Assembly (NCBI GenBank): GCA_025765595.1
Contig: JAIVFH010000445.1
Span: 1-19,658 of the forward strand
Direction of reading: 5' to 3'
DNA from: Obelidium mucronatum
Lineage: Eukaryota > Chytridiomycota > Chytridiomycetes > Chytridiales > Chytriomycetaceae
DNA length: 19,658 nt
Shown: piece after piece, positions 9,977 through 17,040 of the stretch
Position numbering within the stretch: position 1 is the first letter of the stretch
How the letters are laid out: each line of letters begins with the position of its first letter
The notes under the pieces: generated by a model
The model's input: the letters and a program-made list of their open reading frames with translations, nothing else
Database searches by the model: none
Told to the model about the DNA's origin: nothing
Made by a program: the position numbers and the translations under genes

Positions 9977-10046
9977 TGAAACTATATTAAAAATAGGAGT
10001 TTTGAAGTGTTGCAATGCCTTTGATTTTGGTAGACAAAGAACAAAA

Positions 10047-10052
10047 AATAAA
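10047..10052 (+). terminator. Poly(A) signal AATAAA of the cation transporter gene
   Basis: A canonical AATAAA lies about 70 bp after the transporter stop and 17 bp before the next start codon. The transcript end of one gene therefore falls in the promoter of the next. Confidence 0.5.
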
Positions 10053-10069
10053 CAAGTTAACTCAATTCC

Positions 10070-11598
10070 ATGATTCCGCGACTAAGAGTCACTTTCAAAG
10101 CCAACTTCTTTTCGAAACTATTACGAATAATCGCTATATCGTGCGTTGCTGGGGCCTTGCTTGTGTATGGGTTACTTCAGTCTGAATCCCATCCTGCTTC
10201 AAACCGATGTCCGACGCCTAGAATGGCTCTGATTGCCGTTTTTACTTTCACTGGTCCTGAACAAGCAGCGCGCAGGGCAGTCTTGCGGGAAAAGTATCGA
10301 GCACTGAATGAAGAGTTACCAAATCACATGAAAGTCGACGTCAAGTTCCTGTTTGGAAGCGTAGATTCATATGCTAAGGACATGGAAATAGCGACAGAAG
10401 AATATTTATTTCCAAATGAGACAGTTGTCCTTCCCAGGCTGGAAGGAAGGGACACAGGAAAACTATATGACTGGTTTCGTTTTGTACACACCCACTCATT
10501 GTATTCTGATCACCCCGTTACACCCGCAATACAATGCTTGAAATATCGATATATTGGAAAAGCAGATGATGATGCTGTGATACATATCCCGCGGTTTGTT
10601 GTTCTTCCAGTAGATTATCCAAACTCTCACATTCTTTGCCATTTCCTCTTGATAGATTATCCAACCTCTTATATTCTTTGCCATCGCGTGAACCATACTT
10701 TATTGGGCGTGAGTTCTTTTCCCCTCACTTCCACATGACGTAAGTCCTCCTTCTTGCTGCCTGCATCAAGTTGTCTTTAACACTATCGTCATAAAGTGGA
10801 ATGCTGTATCTCGTCTCGTCCTCCGTAGCTTCTTGGATAGCAACAAGTCCGCTTACAAGCTCCAACATAACGGGAGTCGAAGATGTCAGAATGGGCGCGT
10901 GGATAATGTCATCACCATTCAAAATCCAACAGCTCAACGTACAGCACCGATTTCACGATCTTGAAGAATCTTCAGGTTTCCCACACAATCAAACAACAAA
11001 GAACTCGATTGTCATTCACTGGTGCAAAGACGAGATACGCCTTTTTCGATGTTTAACCAATCTGTTCTCCTTTGACCAGCGCCACGGAGACGTGATTCCT
11101 GAAAACGTGCTTTCTCAATTCACAAGTGTACGGTCCATTCGAAATCGAGTTGAGAAATACGGATTGGGAATGAATGACACTGAGTTTTCAACCGCCTTTT
11201 CAAGAATCCAGAAATTGTTGAAAACCAAGAGAAACAAAGTGCGGTTAGCAGACTTGGACATGATTCTCATCAAACCCATCTTTTTGATTCGGATGCAAAA
11301 ACTGGGCTTCAAGTTCTCGGAGGCGCGAACCAAAGACTTGTTGCATCACATATCCCTACGGGCGTATACGGGAAAACTGGGATATCGCGTGATTGATCAA
11401 TTCATTATTCGCAATCTTGTGGATTCTCGTGTTTTGGAATTGGGGTTTGATTTGGAAAAGTTCACTGTCGAACACAAAATTCTGGCTGTGAAGAGGGGAA
11501 TGGATGTTGCCAGAACTGGCGATGGTGCATTAGATGCTGCTACTTTAGACAGAATTCTGCTTAGGACTTCAAAGGTAGTGCTGGACCATCGTATCTGA
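10070..11598 (+). CDS. GT31-like glycosyltransferase, paralogue 4
   Basis: Three exons: 10070-10593, 10656-10739, 10797-11598 (469 aa). Read without splicing, the gene appears frameshifted. The two introns restore a continuous alignment to the paralogues: ...VIHIPR, then LSNLLYSLPSREPYFIGREF, then HMTGMLYLVSS. Signal anchor at about 16-37. Landmarks: CPTPRMALIAVFT, RRAVLREKYR, FLFGSVDSY, YRYIGKADDDAVIH with DDD at 166-168, GVEDVRMGAW and IHWCKDEIRLFRC. The C-terminal helical region has LADLDMILIKP, as in paralogues 2 and 3. It lacks the FIGK and ESP introns of paralogues 1 and 3, and has one intron (10594-10655) found in no other copy. That intron contains a diverged copy of the exon sequence next to it. 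An AATAAA at 11605-11610 follows the stop closely. Confidence 0.84.
10611..10684 (+). repeat. Tandem 42-bp-period duplication spanning an intron and its exon
   Basis: Copy A begins at 10611 and copy B at 10653. Both start TAGATTATCCAA and share CATTCTTTGCCAT or TATTCTTTGCCAT. Over the first 32 bases 29 are identical. Copy A lies wholly inside the inferred intron 10594-10655. Copy B begins 3 bases before the splice acceptor and runs into the exon. Read in the exon frame, copy A encodes RLSKLSHSLP and copy B RLSNLLYSLP, so both derive from coding sequence. Confidence 0.8.
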
Positions 11599-12013
11599 AA
11601 CGGGAATAAACGGATGCCCTTCGGAAAATTATCGAAAGAAATAGAACAACTCGGAGGGTCCCCACGTGCACCGGCCGAAGCCGCGCACAGAACCTGCATT
11701 TCGCAATACATTAAATGGTAAAAATAAGTTCAAAAAATATATAGAAAAACAGTTTTTGTCGGGGAGAATTCAGGGAATAATACTTGTATTGGCAGGTTAC
11801 ACAAGACCAAAGAGTAGATTTCCAGCGCCAGCTCACGCGTGGGGGTAGATGTGCAGTGGGGGATGCGTGGCTGTGGCGGGAAGTGTAGGGGCGAGTGCGT
11901 GGGCGTGGCTATCGGAGGTTTTCCGTTGTTATCAGAGACACGTTTTGGTCTAAAAATGGCTTCACAGTTCCTTTTTTCGTTTTTTTCTTTCACACAAACA
12001 GACAAAAGACAAG
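11599..12013 (+). promoter_or_regulatory. Upstream region of the ADP/ATP carrier gene
   Basis: A 415-bp gap without a credible gene, the longest between genes in the window. It opens with the poly(A) signal AATAAA (11605-11610) of the preceding gene. Between about 11837 and 11920 the plus strand is markedly G-rich, with repeated GTGGGGG, GGGCG and GCGTGGGCGTGGC blocks resembling GC or CACCC boxes on the other strand. A pyrimidine-rich tract (11968-11993) and ACACAAACAG follow just before the start codon and could be the end of a leader intron, which I cannot prove. A strong promoter would fit the strongly biased codon use of the downstream gene. Confidence 0.45.
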
Positions 12014-13208
12014 ATGGCTGCCAAACCACAGAAGCAGAAGGACTCTTTCTACGTTGCCCTTGCAAAGGACTTTGCCGCCGGAGGTGTTTCCGGTGCCGTT
12101 TCCAAGACCATCACCGCTCCAATTGAACGTGTCAAGTTGGTTATCCAAACCCAGGATGCTAACCCAAAGGTATGTTATACCCTACGACTTGTTTTTATTT
12201 AGATCATATTGTTGGAGGATCGAGTAATTGTCTCGTCATTCTTGCGATGGTTTTCCCCCCTGTTTTGAATATTGGACGAAAATAATCTGACGGCTGTTTG
12301 TTCAACCAGATCATCTCTGGAGAAGTCCCAAGATACACTGGTAATTTGTATTTAGTTCATTTACCTGCTCGTGGTGCTGACTCCGCGTGGTTTTTTCAAC
12401 TAGGTATCGGAAACGCTTTCACCCGTATTGCCAAGGAGCAGGGAATGGGTGCTTTCTGGCGTGGAAACTTGACCAACTGTATCCGTTACTTCCCAACCCA
12501 AGCCATCAACTTGGCTTCCAAGGACTTCTTCAAGGGTTTGTTCCCAAAGTACAACCCAAAGACCGAGTTCTGGCCATTCTTTGCTGCCAACATGGCTTCT
12601 GGTGGTGCTGCTGGTGCCTTCTCCTTGTCCTTTGTCTACCCATTGGACTACGCCCGTACCCGTCTTGCTTCTGGTTTGTTTCAATCAAGTGTTTGGATGA
12701 CGCAATCTAATTTTTTTCTAACCAATAAGATGTTGGTTCTGGAAAGCGTCAATTCAACGGTCTCTGGGACTGTCTCGCCAAGACTGCCCGTGGACCAAAG
12801 GGCTTCTTGGGTCTCTACCAAGGTTTCGGTATCTCTGTTGCCGGTATCATTCCATACCGTGGAGTTCAATTCGGTTTGAACGACACCATTAAGGGACTTA
12901 ACCCATGGGACAAGGAAACCACCTTCATCGGTATTGCTTCCAAGTGGGCTGGTGCTCAATTCTCTGTCATCATGTCTGGTTACGTCACTTACCCCTTCGA
13001 CACTGTCCGTCGTCGTCTCCAGATGGAAGCCGAAAAGCCAATTGACCAAAGAATCTACAAGGGTGCCATCCACTGCTTCAACACCATTGTTGCTAAGGAA
13101 GGTACCAAGGCTCTCTTCAAGGGTGCTGGTGCCAACATTTTGAGAGGAACTGGTGCTGCCCTTGTCCTCGTCTTGTACGGAGAAATCCAAGCCATGTTGA
13201 AGGCTTAA
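12014..13208 (+). CDS. Mitochondrial ADP/ATP carrier (adenine nucleotide translocase)
   Basis: Four exons: 12014-12169, 12310-12340, 12404-12673, 12730-13208 (311 aa, normal for the family). It exchanges cytosolic ADP for matrix ATP across the inner mitochondrial membrane. The three mitochondrial-carrier repeats are all present, with motifs PIERVK (36-41), PLDYAR and PFDTVR (241-246). Family-specific sequence includes [20 protein letters not shown] and [11 protein letters not shown]. The ADP/ATP carrier signature RRRMMM reads RRRLQM here (246-251). The second exon is only 31 bp. Codon use is strongly biased (AAG, GGT, CCA, GCC, TCC preferred), unlike neighbouring genes, which indicates high expression. 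Introns are 140, 63 and 56 bp. AATAAA at 13370-13375 is the likely poly(A) signal. Identity as a carrier is certain; ADP/ATP specificity is very likely, subject to the altered signature. Confidence 0.95.
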
Positions 13209-13369
13209 TTTCGGTACATCCTCTCCTCACACTCCCCTCCCTTCTCCCATCTCATCTGTATAAGTCGTTTATTTTTGACTTTTTGCCTTACCTCTACCCT
13301 CACCCATTTTTCATTCGTGTTCTTGGCTTTGGATGATGTCCGTCGATTTGTTGGAAATGCTTTCTTTTG

Positions 13370-13375
13370 AATAAA
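13370..13375 (+). terminator. Poly(A) signal AATAAA of the ADP/ATP carrier gene
   Basis: Canonical AATAAA about 160 bp after the stop codon, in a 269-bp gap between convergent genes. The rest of the gap after the carrier gene is pyrimidine-rich 3' untranslated sequence. Confidence 0.5.
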
Positions 13376-13404
13376 AAAGATAGTAATTCATACTTAGAAG
13401 ACCT

Positions 13405-13410
13405 TTTATT
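13405..13410 (-). terminator. Poly(A) signal of the minus-strand BAP31-like gene
   Basis: TTTATT on the plus strand reads AATAAA on the minus strand, about 68 bp past the stop of the convergent BAP31-like gene and only 30 bp from the carrier's own signal. The two transcripts probably overlap or abut tail to tail. Confidence 0.45.
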
Positions 13411-13477
13411 ACTATCAAAAAAGATCGTCAATGAGGTTATTGTTGTGGTGTGGAAGGGCTGTTGGAAAATGTCCAAC

Positions 13478-14193
13478 TTATTCCCCGTTTGCTTTCCCAT
13501 CATCTGGTTTCAATTCCAAAGGAGTTGTACATTCGGCTTCATTAGAAGCAGGCCCAGTAGTCGCCGAAGCGATAGAATCTCCAACCTCTGTGGAAACAAT
13601 GGCTTGTTCAGGCTTCTTTCCGACTTCGACAAACTCCCCTTGGTCTTCGTGATGATCTTCACCCTCTGGTTTGTTTTCGTACTTTTCCAAGAGTTTAATG
13701 TAGTTGTTCTTTTCGCGAAGTCTCATGAAGATGGCACTGTAGAAATGGTTTAGTAAGTTGTTTTTAATTCACTTGAATCAGAAGAACTCACATCGCCATC
13801 ATGAGAACGAATCCAGATGTTGTCAAGTTCTTTTCTGTACGATGAACTTTAAGCACTATGTTGTGGATCGGTCAGTATTTGCTAGTTGAGTGGGTTCTCA
13901 ATCGACTTACAGACGAGCAGTTTGCCATCGGCAGAACCACCAACATATCCGTGATAGTCCTGAAGCAATGGCTTGAGAGAAACCAAACTCTCCAGGAAGA
14001 GGAGTACAGTCACCGAGAATGCAACAGTGAGGGCAATTTGGACAGGCTTGAGTTTGATCACGTTCCTGACGGACTTGATGATGGCCCGTCGTTGCGTAGC
14101 GGCCAAGAACGTCGGGGAAATAAGAGTTCCAAAGTAGAAGGCCACTTCGAGGACGAGCACTGCTTGGGTGAGGATTGTGAAGACAGTACTCAT
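13478..14193 (-). CDS. BAP31-like ER membrane protein, copy A
   Basis: Three exons on the minus strand: 14193-13911, 13855-13792, 13736-13478 (201 aa). BAP31/BAP29 (Yet in yeast) proteins are three-helix ER membrane proteins that act in sorting and quality control of membrane cargo. Visible parts: TM1 at about 5-27, the basic loop AATQRRAIIKSVRNV, TM2 at about 50-70, then RTEKNLTTSGFVLMMAIAIFMRL, which corresponds to the R-x-x-RNLY...GF TM3 block of BAP31. REKNNYIKLLEKYE begins a short charged tail. The tail is acidic, ends in KANGE and has no dilysine retrieval signal. The long coiled coil of animal BAP31 is absent. Exon 2 (64 bp) and both intron phases are identical to copy B at 14895-15500. 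The second intron carries TACTAAAC 15 bp before its acceptor. The start codon is 14 bp from the stop of the upstream acetyltransferase gene. Confidence 0.75.
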
Positions 14194-14207
14194 TTGAGGC
14201 CTTTTAT

Positions 14208-14795
14208 TTATTGGCGAATGATCCGCTTGCGAAAGAATGCAGACCCAGCTTCACTGTACGAGCACGGAATACGTTCACGGAATTCGGAATATCCGATTCG
14301 CGGATACATTGCCATATTATTGGCATCGCCTGCGTCCGTGTCTAAAGCCAGAATCTCGATTCCGTATTTTGCAGCAGCAAACTCTTCCAGCTTCAGTATC
14401 GCTTGTTTGCCGTAACCTTTCCTTTGATAAGAATGTCTAACAAACAGAGACTTGATCATTGCCGTCTTCGTGAGGGGGTTTGCCAGGCATTTGTCTACAT
14501 TCAAATCGTATTCGTCATCTTCCAAAACAAGCGACATCATTCCTATCGGTTTGGAAGAGGACGGAATGAAAGGTTACGATATCTGCATAATGTATTGATG
14601 GCTCGGTTGTGCTTTACCAATCGTCACATTCTCTGGGGACAGTTCAAGTGAAAGGTTGATCCGGTGACCATCCCGAGCCTGTTGCACCCAATGAGGAACT
14701 TTATCAGCATCCCAACCGCATTCAGTTCGAAGCTGTTTCATGAGTTCCGTTGCTTCTTCCGTTAGCGGAAGAGGTTTGAGCGCAACAGTTGACAT
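14208..14795 (-). CDS. GNAT-family N-acetyltransferase
   Basis: Two exons on the minus strand: 14795-14618 and 14542-14208 (170 aa), joined by a 75-bp intron in phase 1. GNAT enzymes move an acetyl group from acetyl-CoA to an amine. Residues 1-50 include LRTECGWDADKVPHWVQQAR. Residues 56-70 (NVTIGMMSLVLEDD) form the central beta-strands. SLFVRHSYQRKGYGKQAI is motif A, with the acetyl-CoA-binding Q-R-x-G-x-G loop (QRKGYG). ALDTDAGDANNMAMYPRIGY is motif B, where N-x-x-A-x-x-x-Y-x-x-x-G-[FY] is typical. The layout is a stand-alone small-molecule or generic GNAT; the substrate is not deducible. The gene is sandwiched between the two BAP31-like paralogues on the same strand. Confidence 0.85.
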
Positions 14796-14894
14796 TATTT
14801 GTGTGGCAAAAAAATGAGATATGTATTTGATTATCCATCGAATAATAAGAGGCAATATGGGCTCATTGGGCTGAATACAATCTTTTCTCGAGTC

Positions 14895-15500
14895 TCAGTT
14901 ATCCTTCTTGGCTGCCGCTGGTTCGCTTGCTGCAATGGCGTCCCCTTCAACCTTGCCTTCGTACTTTTCCAAGAGTTTGATGTAGTTGTTCTTTTCACGA
15001 AGTCTCATGAATACAACGCTGAGGAGTTTGTCAGATGGATGATGTGTATTTTGTGTCTTGGTTAGAAAGTTTGAAACTCACATGGCCATCATCAAAGCGA
15101 ATCCTGAAGTAATCAAGTGTTTTTCCGCACGAATAATCTTGAGTTCTAAATTCGAAGAACGAAAAACGGGACAGAAGAGTGTTGGTTCTACATCTAGACT
15201 TGTTTGAAAACACTGCACTTAACGGTGGTGGAAGGACTCTCTCTCGCCCACAGTTCTCTCATCATGTTCCTGAAAGATGTTGTACAAGGCAATAATACTT
15301 TCTACAAACAAGAGACCAATGACGCTGATGGCGGCGGTAAAGACAAACTGGAACTGCTTATGCTTTGAGATGTCTCGGAGAGCCTTGACGTAAGTGCGGC
15401 GCTGCGCCGCTGGCAAGAATGAAAGAGAGATCAAAGATCCAAAGTATGTTGCGATCAGAGTGAACAAGACGAAGAGCGTGAACAGGCTGAAGATGGACAT
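14895..15500 (-). CDS. BAP31-like ER membrane protein, copy B, with KKXX signal
   Basis: Three exons on the minus strand: 15500-15224, 15145-15082, 15018-14895 (154 aa). It has the same architecture as copy A: TM1 (about 4-25), the loop PAAQRRTYVKALRDISKH, TM2 (about 50-70), then RAEKHLITSGFALMMAIVVF and MRLREKNNYIKLLEKYE, the last 17 residues being identical in copy A. The protein ends AAAKKDN, so lysines sit at -4 and -3 from the C-terminus, a classic dilysine ER-retrieval signal like the KKEE end of mammalian BAP31. This supports the family call and ER residence. It is shorter than animal BAP31 and lacks the long coiled coil. Both introns have the same phases as copy A. It is divergent from the F-box gene, whose ATG lies 47 bp away. 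Confidence 0.8.
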
Positions 15501-15547
15501 GAGTGGAGATTTGGTTGTGTTTTTATTATTATTTGACTTATTTCAGC

Positions 15548-16687
15548 ATGGATATGTCCTGCTCGCACTGTCCGCAACTCTTGAAGGAGTTGAATATTTG
15601 TAGACAAGTCCTTGGATTAAATGCGCTCTCGCATGCAGAGTTGGCTGTGGTCAACGACCAAAGACGCACGATTTCAAGTGAAGTCTTGTATCGTATCGCT
15701 TCATTTACCTCAAATGGATCTATTCTGCCCTTCTGTCACGCGTTTGGAGGCCCTATGCTCGGTTTATCTCGAGCTTTGTTTGAAGCAGGGCTTTGCTTTG
15801 ACCATGGCATTCCACAAGTGTATCCCATGCTCCACATTCCGGCTCTGGTTTCATATCCGAGGGGGGCGCTTCTATATGCTGCAAAACTTCTCAAACAATT
15901 GGTTAAGTGCAATGGAAGTGTTGCATTTGAGAGTGGAGACTTGGAGGACCTGGAGTTAATCATTCCACGAGGAATGAATGCCATGGTTCAACTCGACTGC
16001 ATTGAGTACGACACAATAAGAAAGCTGGCAAATCTCCGCCTGAACGCCAAAGTCCTCTCCTTCATTGATGTGGATGAGATCGAATGGGTGCCAGCAATGA
16101 ATCCGTATTTTCGGTCGCTTCAAGTTGAAAAACTGTTGTTTTGGGGATATATTCCTCACGGTTGCCTCCTAGACCCATCCGATAATGACAATATTTTTCG
16201 CGGGTTACGAGAACTCCATGTCGAACATTGGTCGCAAGACTTGCAATCCGTTATATCTACATCTCCGTTGCTAACGGGAATCAAGGTATGCAATGTAACC
16301 ACAACTTTGATTATTGAGGAAATCTTGTCGTCTTTGTTGGACTCAAGAAGTATGACACGTGTATATTTGGAGATTCCAATGTATTCCAAGTCTGATTTGC
16401 TTCGAGATGTTGACATTGCACCTGTTACTTCGGTCTTTCTTGAACTTTTGCGATTCATGAATGGAAGCAGAGAAGACTGGAAGGGGCAAGTGTTTGTTGG
16501 GTCGAAGGAAGAGAGCTTGGAGACACTGCTTGAACTTGTTGGACATGCGATGGGCGAGACAAATCGCGAATGCTGCAATACAACCAACAATGCGTGGACT
16601 GGGATTCTTACGCTTTTTGGCGATGTCCGCGAGACGCGGTGGATGTGCTTTGATCGCGTGCTTGAAGTATTCCTGTGCTGCGAATGA
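15548..16687 (+). CDS. F-box/LRR-like protein, single exon
   Basis: One frame of 379 aa from the ATG at 15548; a second ATG two codons later is possible. The N-terminus contains C-x-x-C (SCSHCPQLL). Residues about 40-80 (TISSEVLYRIASFTSNGSI and LGLSRALFEAG) have the spacing and hydrophobic pattern of an F-box, though they are divergent. From about 150 on, irregular leucine-rich segments recur, such as LRLNAKVLSFIDV, FRSLQVEKLLFWGYI and LRELHVEHW, as in F-box/LRR adaptors. No catalytic motif is visible. A role as an SCF substrate adaptor is inferred only from this layout. An AATAAA at 16693-16698 follows the stop by 6 bp, and the next gene starts 22 bp after the stop. Confidence 0.55.
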   Translation: MDMSCSHCPQLLKELNICRQVLGLNALSHAELAVVNDQRRTISSEVLYRIASFTSNGSILPFCHAFGGPMLGLSRALFEAGLCFDHGIPQVYPMLHIPALVSYPRGALLYAAKLLKQLVKCNGSVAFESGDLEDLELIIPRGMNAMVQLDCIEYDTIRKLANLRLNAKVLSFIDVDEIEWVPAMNPYFRSLQVEKLLFWGYIPHGCLLDPSDNDNIFRGLRELHVEHWSQDLQSVISTSPLLTGIKVCNVTTTLIIEEILSSLLDSRSMTRVYLEIPMYSKSDLLRDVDIAPVTSVFLELLRFMNGSREDWKGQVFVGSKEESLETLLELVGHAMGETNRECCNTTNNAWTGILTLFGDVRETRWMCFDRVLEVFLCCE

Positions 16688-16692
16688 GCAAA

Positions 16693-16698
16693 AATAAA
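16693..16698 (+). terminator. Poly(A) signal AATAAA in a 22-bp intergenic gap
   Basis: Canonical AATAAA between the F-box/LRR-like stop (16687) and the transporter ATG (16710). Cleavage would normally fall 10-30 bp further on, inside the next gene. Confidence 0.5.
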
Positions 16699-16709
16699 AC
16701 GCAACACAA

Positions 16710-17040
16710 ATGCGCTCCCTTCTCGGCTCGCCGACTTTTGTTCTTCTGTGGCGCAGCGCCGCGTTGAAGCGGCGCCGGGCGGCGGCGTCTCTCGCCGTGC
16801 TTCTGTCGCCGGTCGCCAATCCGCTGCTTGTCATGGCGCTGCTGGCGGCGCTGCCGAGCCGCGTCGTGCAGACAGCGGCGGCGCTCGCTGCGACGTTACA
16901 CCAAACGGCGGCCGTTCTTTGCGCCGCCGACTTTTGCCGCGGCGCCAGCGCTGGTGCCGGACCAGGTCGCCATTCTGGCGCGCATTGTGCTGTCCGTGTA
17001 CCTGGTGCTTGGCTTCAGCGCGCATTCGCAAGGTGCGCCT
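16710..17040 (+). other. GC-rich block at the start of the transporter gene
   Basis: G+C rises sharply here: 45 of 60 bases in 16741-16800, against 21 of 60 in 17401-17460 of the same gene. All three plus-strand frames stay open for long stretches as a result. The frame beginning at 16710 gives a plausible transmembrane start, while a different frame gives the next membrane segment, so the splicing within the block is unresolved. Confidence 0.7.

Noticed and set aside
10594..10740. Apparent frameshift in glycosyltransferase paralogue 4
   Set aside because: A 62-bp intron with GT...AG ends restores the alignment to all paralogues, so no break is needed.
12681..13190. Open frame of 169 codons antisense to the ADP/ATP carrier
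   Set aside because: It mirrors the codon-biased carrier exon, has no domain, and its Ser/Thr/Gly/Val/Glu content is what reverse reading of the biased codons gives.
13858..14415. Open frame of 185 codons on the plus strand across the BAP31-like copy A and GNAT genes
   Set aside because: The minus-strand genes have matching splice sites and recognisable motifs; the plus frame has none.
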